DNA of 35,106 nucleotides from positions 1 to 35,106 of the forward strand of contig CAMCXM010000019.1 in assembly GCA_945883425.1 (NCBI GenBank), in the 5' to 3' direction. Within the stretch, counting starts at the first letter, position 1, and each line of letters begins with the position of its first letter. Below the pieces are notes generated by a model. It did not search any database, was not told the origin of the DNA, and saw nothing but the letters and a program-made list of their open reading frames with translations. The DNA comes from Spirosoma fluviale (lineage in GTDB: Bacteria > Bacteroidota > Bacteroidia > Cytophagales > Flexibacteraceae). The translations under genes and the position numbers were made by a program. This document shows positions 8,543 to 16,557 of the stretch, in pieces.

Positions 8543-9757
8543 GTGCCAACAACTCTGCATAAAAAAATAGCCATCATCGGAACCGACGGTTTACCAGCCA
8601 ACTATGGCGGTTTTGAAACCCTGGCCGAGCACCTGGTGAAGAACCTGAGCGACAACTACGACCTCACCGTTTACTGCACCAAAAGGAATTATCCGAAGGA
8701 AAACCAACCTGCCATGTACGGCAAAGCTAAACTGGTTTACTTCGGGCTGGATGCCAACGGAATCCAGAGCATTCCTTACGATACCTTGTCCATCATTCAT
8801 TCCCTCCTTTATGCCGATGTTCTTCTCATACTCGGAGTAGCCGGGGCGTGGATACTTCCTTTTGTACGCCTGTTCACCAAAAAGAAAATCATCATCTCCA
8901 TCGATGGTGCCGAATTGAAACGCAACAAATGGAGCCTGCCCGCCCGCTGGTATCTTTCGTGGGCTGAAAAAATTGCGGTCAAATATTCACACATCAATAT
9001 TTCCGACAATGAATCCATTCAGGACAACGCAGCCGTCCGTTACGGAAGCCGGAGCATTGAATTCGGTGCCAACCATATTCTTGAAGTTTCTCCCTCGAAA
9101 GAAGACACTGAAAAATACCCTTTCCTCAAAATGCCTTATGCCGTAAAGGTATGCCGGATCGAACCGGAGAACAACGTGCATGAAGTGCTGGAAGCCTTTT
9201 CACAGTTACCAAGGCACAGCATGGTGATCATCGGAAACTGGAAAAACAGCTCCTACGGAAAGCTCCTTTGGGAGAAATACAGTTCCTTCCGCAACCTCAT
9301 CCTCCTCGATCCGATATGCGACGAGCGCACACTGGACTTGATCAGGGGAAATGCCCTTCTGTATGTACACGGTCATTCAGCGGGCGGTACCAATCCCTCT
9401 CTGTTGGAGGCCATGTACCTCGGTCTGCCGATATTCGCCTTTGGGGTTTCGTACAACCGCACCACCACCGAACAGAAAGCACGCTACTTTCAGAATGCGG
9501 CCGATCTGAAGACTCTTATTGAAAAAACCAGTATCCTGGAGCTTAAGGAAATGGGTTCCACAATGAAAGAAATCGCCGAGCGGCGCTACACCTGGGAAGT
9601 GATTGCGGGCAAATACCAGCTTCTCATCGAAGAAACGCTCTCCCAGAAGATAAAAGTGAATGTCGCTACGGGTTTTTCGAACCTGCCATTACCAAGAGCA
9701 GATCACCATGAAATGGACTATCTGCAATACCAGAATGCATTTTTTGAAAATGCCTGA
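8543..9757 (+). CDS. DUF1972-type glycosyltransferase
   Basis: The N-terminal half is DUF1972: KKIAIIGTDGLPANYGGFET, LAEHLVKNLSDNYDLTVYC, LGVAGAWILPFVRLFTKKK, then SIDGAELKRNKWS and HINISDNESIQ. The C-terminal half is a GT4 domain with the donor-binding GHSAGGTNPSLLEAMYLGLP segment. DUF1972 proteins are usually rhamnosyl- or related transferases in exopolysaccharide and O-antigen pathways. The start is uncertain because no ATG precedes the conserved core. GTG at 8543 gives a 404-residue protein starting 6 residues before KKIAIIGT, and TTG at 8510 is the alternative. Neither has a clear ribosome binding site. It follows a GT4 gene on the same strand. Confidence 0.88.
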   Translation: MPTTLHKKIAIIGTDGLPANYGGFETLAEHLVKNLSDNYDLTVYCTKRNYPKENQPAMYGKAKLVYFGLDANGIQSIPYDTLSIIHSLLYADVLLILGVAGAWILPFVRLFTKKKIIISIDGAELKRNKWSLPARWYLSWAEKIAVKYSHINISDNESIQDNAAVRYGSRSIEFGANHILEVSPSKEDTEKYPFLKMPYAVKVCRIEPENNVHEVLEAFSQLPRHSMVIIGNWKNSSYGKLLWEKYSSFRNLILLDPICDERTLDLIRGNALLYVHGHSAGGTNPSLLEAMYLGLPIFAFGVSYNRTTTEQKARYFQNAADLKTLIEKTSILELKEMGSTMKEIAERRYTWEVIAGKYQLLIEETLSQKIKVNVATGFSNLPLPRADHHEMDYLQYQNAFFENA

Positions 9758-9899
9758 AACAACCGGGTACAGGAAAATTTGTGGTGACTGTATTTCTTCT
9801 TTTTACCAGCCTATCCTTATGATCAAGGCTGAATTCGATTGCCAGACCTGCCTACTATACAAACTCTCCTGAAGAAAGGTACACCTGAAACTTAGCACC

Positions 9900-10313
9900 C
9901 TAACTTAAGGGATCGAAATTCCTGTCAGTAGAATTCGGATTATGCGCCTGCATCCGGAATTGTCCGGTTTTCTTCTGAATACCTTTTCTTCCCGGCACAA
10001 TCCTGACGGTTTTGAACATGCATAATCCATTCACCGGAAAATCACGATGAAATGCCGGAAAATCAATAGGAGCACCATCAAATGGGAGATGGCTCTGAAT
10101 AGTGAATCCTGAGTATTTGGCTTCTGATTGGGCAGCTTCCTCTTTATTTAAGGCATTAATAAGGAAGAATTGTTGGTTATTGAGAGCGCACAACCAGTGG
10201 ATTTTGAAAGTCACCCAAATCGAATAATAAAAATTTTGAGGAAGATGATGATGTGAATGAAAGGCATCAACAGTGTTATAACACAAGTAGAAAAACAGAT
10301 AGTTCAGGCCCAT
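9900..10313 (-). CDS. Hypothetical protein of 137 residues
   Basis: An ATG-started frame with reasonable amino-acid composition, aromatic and His rich at the N-terminus (YLCYNTVDAFHSHHHLPQNF), then ALNNQQFFLINALNKEEAAQ and a basic C-terminal half (MFKTVRIVPGRKGIQKKTGQ). There is no signal peptide and no recognised motif. It lies alone, divergent from the response regulator gene 83 bp away. I chose this strand because no competing plus-strand frame spans the interval. It could be a real orphan gene or a chance frame. Confidence 0.4.
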   Translation of the reverse strand: MGLNYLFFYLCYNTVDAFHSHHHLPQNFYYSIWVTFKIHWLCALNNQQFFLINALNKEEAAQSEAKYSGFTIQSHLPFDGAPIDFPAFHRDFPVNGLCMFKTVRIVPGRKGIQKKTGQFRMQAHNPNSTDRNFDPLS

Positions 10314-10396
10314 TTCTTACGCACTGGTTCCTGCTGTAATCCAGTTGCTGTCGGTTTTATTGCCTAATTTTCAGACTCAAATGCACTCGAATTCGA

Positions 10397-11746
10397 ATGT
10401 CTTATAAAATCTATATCATAGAAGACGATCCCTGGTATGGTGAGCTGTTGAAATATCAGCTGTCGATGAATCCGGATTATGAGGTAACACTTTTCTCCAA
10501 AGCGAAAGATGGCCTGGATTCTTTGTACAAAAATCCCGATGTGGTGTGCATAGACTATTCATTACCGGATATGACCGGTGAGAAGCTGTTACAAAAGATA
10601 AAAACTGAAAACAATGCCATCCCGGTGGTTGTGATCAGTGCCCAGGAACAAATATCCGTGGCGGTGAATCTCCTGAAAGCAGGAGCCAGCGACTATATAA
10701 TCAAGGACAATAACACAAAAGATCTTCTGTGGAATGCCATCCTTAAAATCAGGGAAAGGGCCGATTTACGGCAGGAAGTTGAAGAACTCAAAGAACAGCT
10801 CGAACAGAAATTCATTTTTGAAAAAACCATTCTGGGTCAAAGTCCGGCATTGAAGAATGTGTTTTCATTGGTCGAAAAAGCGACGCAATCAAATATCAAT
10901 GTGTCCATCTCGGGAGAAACCGGAACCGGAAAAGAGCTGATTGCCAAAGCCATCCATTTCAATTCGGACCGAAAGAAAAAGCCCTTTATCGCGGTAAACA
11001 TGGCGGCCATTCCAAACGATCTGCTCGAAAGTGAATTGTTTGGTCATGAAAAAGGCGCCTTCACCGGTGCCATTAGCCAGAAAGCCGGCAAGTTTGAAGA
11101 AGCCCAGGGCGGCACCTTGTTTCTGGATGAAATTGCCGAAATGGATCTGAGCATTCAAAGCAAGATTCTCCGGGTTCTTCAGGAAAGAGAAGTGGTGAAA
11201 ATCGGCGGTAACCAGACGATAAAACTTGATATCCGGATTCTTTCCGCAACACACAAAAACCTGGCGGAAGAAGTAAAAAACGGCACCTTCCGGGAAGATC
11301 TCTACTACCGGCTCATCGGCTTGCCCATCGATCTGCCACCCCTGCGCCTTCGTGGCAACGACATTCTGATACTCGCCCGCCATTTTGTGGATGAGTTTTG
11401 TAAAGACAACAAAATGAAGCACGTACCGTTGTCAAAGGGAGCCAAAGAAAAACTGATGACCTACAATTTTCCAGGAAATGTCAGGGAGTTGAAAGCCATT
11501 ATGGATCTGGCTGCCGTAATGAGTGACGGAAAGGAAATAAGGGAAGAAGACATTACCTTTTCGTCTCTCAAAAGTGGAGAACTATTTACGGCCCATGAAA
11601 AACCCCTCCGGGCCTACACCTGCGATATTGTGTCGTTCTTTCTCAAGAAATACAACAACGATGTGCTTGAAGTTGCCCGCCGGCTGGATATCGGAAAAAG
11701 CACCATCTATAATATGATCAGGGATAAAGAAATTATCATCAGCTAA
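10397..11746 (+). CDS. Sigma-54-dependent (NtrC-family) response regulator
   Basis: The 449-residue protein has three domains in order. Residues 1-120 form a receiver domain with the acidic pair IEDDP and the phospho-acceptor Asp53 in [11 protein letters not shown]. Residues about 140-370 form an AAA+ activator domain with Walker A GETGTGKE (about 173-180), the sigma-54 contact loop GAFTGA (220-225), Walker [14 protein letters not shown] and REDLYYRL. The C-terminus is a Fis-type helix-turn-helix, [19 protein letters not shown]. All key motifs are intact, so it should activate sigma-54 promoters when phosphorylated. It is the first gene of an operon: the H-NOX pseudogene ATG follows 5 bp after its stop, and the hybrid kinase, whose HPt domain is the likely phosphodonor, follows that. 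Target promoters are not visible in the window. Confidence 0.95.
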   Translation: MSYKIYIIEDDPWYGELLKYQLSMNPDYEVTLFSKAKDGLDSLYKNPDVVCIDYSLPDMTGEKLLQKIKTENNAIPVVVISAQEQISVAVNLLKAGASDYIIKDNNTKDLLWNAILKIRERADLRQEVEELKEQLEQKFIFEKTILGQSPALKNVFSLVEKATQSNINVSISGETGTGKELIAKAIHFNSDRKKKPFIAVNMAAIPNDLLESELFGHEKGAFTGAISQKAGKFEEAQGGTLFLDEIAEMDLSIQSKILRVLQEREVVKIGGNQTIKLDIRILSATHKNLAEEVKNGTFREDLYYRLIGLPIDLPPLRLRGNDILILARHFVDEFCKDNKMKHVPLSKGAKEKLMTYNFPGNVRELKAIMDLAAVMSDGKEIREEDITFSSLKSGELFTAHEKPLRAYTCDIVSFFLKKYNNDVLEVARRLDIGKSTIYNMIRDKEIIIS

Positions 11747-11751
11747 ATTCT

Positions 11752-12210
11752 ATGTACGGAATCATTAACCGGGCCATTCAGGACCTTGACTCTGAAAGCT
11801 TCGGTGAAGAAAAATGGGAGTGATGTCGATTTTTTTATCAGACCAGAAAACTGAGACGACGGCGTCACCTTGCAGCGGGCGGGTGCTGAAAACTGCCAAG
11901 GAAAAATACGGTAGCATGATGGAATCTGGCGGTAACAACCTGAAAGAATTTCTGGCGAATCTGCCCGAGTTTCATAACCGGTTTATGATGAATTACCCCT
12001 AACTTACCCCCTGAATTTACAGCTCGCCATTTGGTGGATAAAGGCATTATAATGCATTACAGATCGAAACGAATAGGTTTGCAGGATTTTGTAAGAGGAA
12101 CTCTATCGGGACAGGGTAAAATGTATGAAACTCCAATTGACATCGAACTAATTCAAAGCAGAGACGACGGTTCTGACCATGAGGTTTTTAAGGTAATCTT
12201 GCTCGGCTAA
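11752..12210 (+). pseudogene. Degraded H-NOX (heme NO/O2-binding) sensor gene
   Basis: Three reading frames together spell an H-NOX protein. Frame 1 (from ATG 11752): MYGIINRAIQDL, then ESFGEEKWE, ending at TGA 11821. Frame 2 (from 11822): DVDFFIRPEN, a stop (11852-11854), then DDGVTLQRAGA. Frame 3 (from 11886): LKTAKEKYGSMMESGGNNL, then KEFLANLPEFHNRFMMNYP, ending at TAA 12000-12002. Back in frame 1 (from 12013): EFTARHLVDKG, HYRSKRIGLQDFV, GKMYETPIDIELIQSRD, ending at TAA 12208-12210. The family's proximal heme His (NLxxxH) and the propionate-binding YxSxR motif are both still readable. Lesions seen are a linker loss with frameshift after KWE, an in-frame stop, a deletion of about 20-25 residues before LKTAKEKYG, and a stop plus frameshift around 12000-12012. 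The stop overlaps the kinase start as TAATG. This many independent lesions argues against a single sequencing error. Confidence 0.88.
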
Positions 12211-15200
12211 TGAAAGAAACAGGGCTCCGGTTCCGGAAAGACCAGTTCAACCGCTTCTTTCCTTTTTTCATTCTGATTGATCAGAATCTGATCATATCAG
12301 AAGTGGGAAAATCGATCCTGAAGCTTAACCCAAATCTGGTCGGCCGACCTTTTGGAGATGCGTTTATTGTAAAGCGCCCGACCATTCAACAATTAAATTT
12401 TGAGGCTCTCAAAGAGAAAGAAGATCAGCTTTTGGTTCTGGAGCTGACTGATATCACAAATCCTATGTCTTTCCGCGGGCAGATAGAATGGATCGAAGAA
12501 GAAAACCAACTCATATACCTTGGATCACCCTGGGTCAATTCCATCGATCAGCTCAACGAAAACAAACTCACCATACGGGATTTTTCATTTCACGATCCCC
12601 TCATCGATTTGCTTCATGTCCTGCGGATTCAGGAAATCAATGCGAAAGAGTTAAATGAACTCCTTCAGAAAGTAAACAACCAGAAAAATGAGCTGAAAGC
12701 AGCCTCATTGGCCATTCATGACATGTCGCTTTTCTCGATGCAAAGTCCGGATCCACTTATCCGGATTGACGAAGAGGGCAATATTCTCCTTATGAATCCG
12801 GCTGCCATGGAGATGCGTTCCATTTTTTTTAATGGGAGTATCATGTCCCAGGAACATTTCTGGAAACAGGTCGGACCACAGATCAACAAGCAATCTGATC
12901 GCTGGCAGGTTGAGGCCATATCGGGAGATCAGACGTATTTATTCATCTTTAAATACCTTCCTGAAACCGGCTATTTCAATGTGTATGGGCGAAACATAAC
13001 CGCTGAGAAAGTTTCGCAGGAAGAAATTCACCGCCTCTCTCTGGTCGCAAGTACAAACGAAAGCGGAGTACTATTTACAGACACTGACGGTAGAATAAGC
13101 TGGGCCAATAATGGGTTTTGTATGCTGAGTGGATATCCTCTGGACGAAGTACTGGGCAAAACACCGATCGAATTGCTGCTTGGCCCCATGACAAAAGGGT
13201 CGGGTCTTCGGGAAATGCTGGATGCCTTTGGATCTGGAAAAAATTTCCAGATCGAACTTGTCAACTACCGGAAAGATGGTTCCACATTCTGGGGGCGGAC
13301 CAAAGGACAGGCTGTTTACGACGACACAGGAAAATTAGCACAGTACTTCGCTTTGATCGAAGACATTACCATTGAAAGAGAAAACCAGGATGCCCTCATA
13401 AAGAGTGAAGAACGATGGCAGTTTGCCCTGGAAGGAGCGGGTGACGGAGTGTGGGAATACAATTTCCAGACGAAAGAAGTTTTCTTCTCGCATCAGTATA
13501 AAAAAATGCTGGGCTTCTCCGATGACGAATTCCCAAATCTATATGAATCCTGGACAAGCCGTGTTCATCCTGAAGATCAGCAGATTCTAAAAGAAACCGA
13601 CCGGGATTATAGAACGGGCTTTGTCAACAGTCACCAGCGAGAATTCCGGATGAAAACGGCATCCGGACAGTATCTCTGGATTCTGGACCGTGGCATGGTG
13701 GTGAGCCGGACAACAGACGGACAGCCACTCCGGATCATCGGAACACATACGGACATTACAGAGCGCAAATCCACCGAACAGGCTCTTCAGTTTAAAGAGG
13801 AAAAGTATCGGAACATTCTGGCCAACATGAACCTGGGGATTCTCGAAGTAGATCCGGAAGAAAAAATCCAGTATGCCAACCAGAGTTTTCTGGAAATGTG
13901 CGGCTATGAGCTGGCTGACCTTCTTGGTATGAACGCCCGAACATTCCTTGTGTCAGGTGAAAATGATGCTCTCATGAAGGAAAAGGTGAGTCTGAGACAA
14001 AAAGGAAAGTCCGATGCGTATGAAATCGCCGTTCGAAACAAGCAGGGCGAAAGCCGTTGGTGGCTGGTTTCGGGTGCACCAAGCTACAATGATAAAGGTG
14101 AACTTGTAGGATCCATTGGGATCCATCTGGATATTACCGAACAGAAAAAACTTCAGGACGAATTGCTCGAAGCCCGGGAACTAGCCGAAGCATCGGCGAG
14201 AGCGAAAGAAGTGTTCCTGGCTAATATGAGTCATGAAATCCGGACACCGATGCACGCCATTTCTGGTATGGCCGAACTGCTTTCCAAAACCAAACTGATC
14301 GAACGGCAGCGTTTCTACCTGACGGTGATTCAGTCGGCATCGGAAAACATGATGGTGATTCTGAACGACATCCTCGACCTCTCCAAACTCGAAGCCAGCA
14401 AACTATCGCTGGAATCCATTGGTTTCAACCTGCAGCAGGTGATGGAAAAAGCCAGAACCGTAATGCAGCACCGGGCCGACGAAAAAGGGTTGCTTCTCAA
14501 AACTCCCTACATCGATTCCAACATTGCGCCCGTATTAATCGGAGATCCTTTCCGGCTGAACCAGATCTTTTTTAACCTTTTGAGCAACGCCATCAAGTTC
14601 ACCGCCAAAGGGAAAATCAAAATGGAGTGCCATCTGGAGTACGAGAACAAATCTCACCAGACCTTGCGGTTTAAGGTTTCGGATACAGGCATCGGAATGG
14701 ACCAGGATTTTCTGGAGCGACTTTTTGAAAAATTCTCTCAGGAACATCAGTCCAATTCCCGGAAATTCGGAGGAACCGGACTTGGAATGAACATTACCAA
14801 AGAACTGGTTGACCTCATGGGTGGCGATATTGAGGTAGAAAGCGAAAAAGGGACAGGCACCGTTTTTACATTCCGGATTACCTTCCGCAAGGGCAATGAA
14901 CAGGACCTGCCGGTGGTGAAGATTGAGGAAGTGGACAAAGAAATCTTCAAAGGCCTCAAAATCCTTCTGGTTGACGACAACGACATGAACCGTCTGGTGG
15001 CCAACACCATGCTCGAAAATCTGGGGGTACGGGTGGTGGAAGCTGTAAATGGAAAGCAGGCGGTTGATTTTCTAATGGAAGAATCGGTAGACCTGATCCT
15101 GATGGACATCCAGATGCCGGTGATGGATGGCCTGGAGGCAACCCGGGAAATCAAAAAACAGACTCACCACCAGACACCCATCATCGCATTGACGGCCAAT

Positions 15201-15701
15201 GCCCTGAAGACAGACAATGAACGATACCTTGAAGCCGGAATGGTGGCCTCCTTACCAAAACCTTTCAGCGAAAACGAAATCATCGATGTGATTTCCAGGA
15301 TTATAGGGCATCACAATTCGATTAAAAACCCACCATCTTCTGTTGTAGAAACGAGTGAAGCACCCTTATTCGATCTCACCAACCTGGAGTATATTGCAGA
15401 CGGCAACACAGACTTTGTTAAGAAAATGATCGAACTTTTCCTTGGCCAGACGCCTCCGATATTGGTGCAGATGAAGTTGGCCCTGGAGCAAAACGATTTG
15501 GCCACTTTTTGCGGTCTTGCTCACAAAATGAGACCCAGCTTGGATAACCTTGGCATTGTCTCATTGAAAGAAGTAGTAATAACGATGGAAAAAGCAGTCG
15601 AACTAGGACTTTCGGATCCGGAACTGAAGGACCTCTTTGGTATTCTGGACGATACACTGGCGAAAGTGTTTCAAGGATTAAAGAAAGTGCAACTGAACTG
15701 A
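12210..15701 (+). CDS. HNOBA-PAS hybrid sensor histidine kinase with REC and HPt domains
   Basis: The 1163-residue protein shows, in order: an HNOBA domain (about 8-135; FNRFFPFFILIDQNLII, LNPNLVGRPFGDAF, FRGQIEWIEEENQLIYLGSP, FSFHDPLIDLL) like that following H-NOX in soluble guanylate cyclases; a signalling coiled coil (about 138-170); four PAS regions (about 172-272, 275-395, 402-525, 532-651); HisKA with His675 in NMSHEIRTPM; HATPase_c with NLLSNAIKF, DTGIGM and GTGLGM; a receiver with Asp966 in LMDIQMPVMDG; and an HPt domain with His1105 in AHKMRPSL. No transmembrane segment is seen, so it should be cytoplasmic. Catalytic motifs look intact. The start overlaps the stop of the H-NOX pseudogene (TAATG), implying former translational coupling. 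The intended output is presumably the sigma-54 regulator encoded upstream. The HNOBA domain predicts control by H-NOX, now lost locally; the PAS domains may carry other inputs. Confidence 0.93.
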   Translation: MKETGLRFRKDQFNRFFPFFILIDQNLIISEVGKSILKLNPNLVGRPFGDAFIVKRPTIQQLNFEALKEKEDQLLVLELTDITNPMSFRGQIEWIEEENQLIYLGSPWVNSIDQLNENKLTIRDFSFHDPLIDLLHVLRIQEINAKELNELLQKVNNQKNELKAASLAIHDMSLFSMQSPDPLIRIDEEGNILLMNPAAMEMRSIFFNGSIMSQEHFWKQVGPQINKQSDRWQVEAISGDQTYLFIFKYLPETGYFNVYGRNITAEKVSQEEIHRLSLVASTNESGVLFTDTDGRISWANNGFCMLSGYPLDEVLGKTPIELLLGPMTKGSGLREMLDAFGSGKNFQIELVNYRKDGSTFWGRTKGQAVYDDTGKLAQYFALIEDITIERENQDALIKSEERWQFALEGAGDGVWEYNFQTKEVFFSHQYKKMLGFSDDEFPNLYESWTSRVHPEDQQILKETDRDYRTGFVNSHQREFRMKTASGQYLWILDRGMVVSRTTDGQPLRIIGTHTDITERKSTEQALQFKEEKYRNILANMNLGILEVDPEEKIQYANQSFLEMCGYELADLLGMNARTFLVSGENDALMKEKVSLRQKGKSDAYEIAVRNKQGESRWWLVSGAPSYNDKGELVGSIGIHLDITEQKKLQDELLEARELAEASARAKEVFLANMSHEIRTPMHAISGMAELLSKTKLIERQRFYLTVIQSASENMMVILNDILDLSKLEASKLSLESIGFNLQQVMEKARTVMQHRADEKGLLLKTPYIDSNIAPVLIGDPFRLNQIFFNLLSNAIKFTAKGKIKMECHLEYENKSHQTLRFKVSDTGIGMDQDFLERLFEKFSQEHQSNSRKFGGTGLGMNITKELVDLMGGDIEVESEKGTGTVFTFRITFRKGNEQDLPVVKIEEVDKEIFKGLKILLVDDNDMNRLVANTMLENLGVRVVEAVNGKQAVDFLMEESVDLILMDIQMPVMDGLEATREIKKQTHHQTPIIALTANALKTDNERYLEAGMVASLPKPFSENEIIDVISRIIGHHNSIKNPPSSVVETSEAPLFDLTNLEYIADGNTDFVKKMIELFLGQTPPILVQMKLALEQNDLATFCGLAHKMRPSLDNLGIVSLKEVVITMEKAVELGLSDPELKDLFGILDDTLAKVFQGLKKVQLN

Positions 15702-15980
15702 CGTCCCTTTGTCAGGCTGCCATGATTCCATTGAAATGCTTGCCAAAAACGTTCTGGTTAGAATTTTAAAAAGGGCAGGGAGCGATATGGTTTTCTGAAT
15801 TGGATGGGTATAAATAAGTTTTGGGGATGGAGAAGCAAGGATTCTTTGCAATCAGCGGGCAACCATACCTGTTGAGCAAGGGTTTATCAGTTTATTTTCA
15901 GAGGTTTCAAGCGAACACTCAATCATGAGAGCCTGGTTATCAAAGAGCTATCACCAGAATTCTATCGTTGTTTCATCCTT

Positions 15981-16424
15981 TTGAATTTTCAACAGTTACC
16001 AGATTTCATTGCATTTTACTCCATCCGTCCGAAAGCGGGGTTATCTCTTGGAACAAGGCTCGAGAACTTTGTCGACATCTACTTTGATTACAACGATCCG
16101 GTAAGAACAAATACAACGGTGAATACGCTTTGGGTTCCGACTCTGGATCCAGGGATTGTGGATACGGTGTTTGTGACAGAGGTGAAACAAAAACTGGCGG
16201 TTAAAACACTTACCAACCGTCCAAATCCGGCACAGGATGTGATCACCATTCAGCTTCCGGAAGGAAATACGGCGCAGGTAGAAATTGCTGATTTGCAGGG
16301 AAGAATCCTTCAGTCTTCGAAGGTTGTTTCCGGTCAGGTGATTTCGATCGGGGACCTGAAACCCGGTGTTTACTTTCTGAAAACGGAAGGCTACAAAGCA
16401 GAACGATTGGTCGTGAAACCATAA
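15981..16424 (+). CDS. 3' remnant of a T9SS-exported repeat protein with sorting domain
   Basis: The frame encodes IRPKAGLSLGTRLENFVDIY, then FDYNDPVRTNTTVNTLW, the hallmark last strands of the large conserved-repeat surface proteins of Bacteroidota. It ends with a type A T9SS sorting domain (NRPNPAQDVITIQLPEG to YKAERLVVKP). There is no ATG, only TTG at 15981, and no signal peptide. The in-frame sequence upstream to the TGA at 15873 does not look like the missing body of such a protein. A normal member would be many hundreds of residues long. It is therefore probably a truncated gene rather than a functional 147-residue product. Nothing recognisable is seen between the kinase stop and this frame (15702-15980). 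Confidence 0.6.
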   Translation: MNFQQLPDFIAFYSIRPKAGLSLGTRLENFVDIYFDYNDPVRTNTTVNTLWVPTLDPGIVDTVFVTEVKQKLAVKTLTNRPNPAQDVITIQLPEGNTAQVEIADLQGRILQSSKVVSGQVISIGDLKPGVYFLKTEGYKAERLVVKP

Positions 16425-16444
16425 CCTGAATTCGTTTATTCAGA

Positions 16445-16478
16445 AAAGCCTGGCCTGGAAACGGACCGGGCTTTTTTT
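16445..16478 (+). terminator. Rho-independent terminator after the T9SS remnant
   Basis: The stem pairs AAGCCTGGCC with GGACCGGGCTT (one G-U pair and a bulged A) and is followed at once by seven T residues. It lies about 20 bp after the stop of the upstream frame and just before the ATPase promoter region. Confidence 0.8.
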
Positions 16479-16538
16479 GTAAATCATGTTTAACAAAAAG
16501 GCAAAATTCAATACTTTTGTAAAGTATGATTTACAAAA
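16475..16538 (+). promoter_or_regulatory. Operator-like inverted repeats around the DUF4143 ATPase promoter
   Basis: A perfect 13-bp inverted repeat, TTTTGTAAATCAT (16475-16487) and its complement (16526-16538), flanks the predicted promoter. A second perfect palindrome, TTTTGTAAA-N6-TTTACAAAA (16515-16538), overlaps the minus-7 box. The half-site TTTTGTAAA thus occurs three times in 64 bp. This layout is typical of a repressor operator, possibly for autoregulation, but the binding protein is unknown. The left arm shares its T-run with the upstream terminator. Confidence 0.55.
16512..16519 (+). promoter_or_regulatory. Putative minus-7 promoter element of the DUF4143 ATPase gene
   Basis: TACTTTTG matches TAnnTTTG exactly and lies 38 nt before the chosen ATG at 16558, inside the inverted-repeat cluster. 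Its position argues against the earlier in-frame ATG at 16486, which would precede the promoter. Confidence 0.5.
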
Positions 16539-16557
16539 TGAAACAGAAGGATTCTCT

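Noticed and set aside
8172-8552. A 126-codon minus-strand frame bridging the two glycosyltransferase genes
   Set aside because: It overlaps the ends of both well-supported plus-strand genes antisense and has unnatural composition. A short plus-strand frame at about 8266-8377 in the same gap also lacks support.
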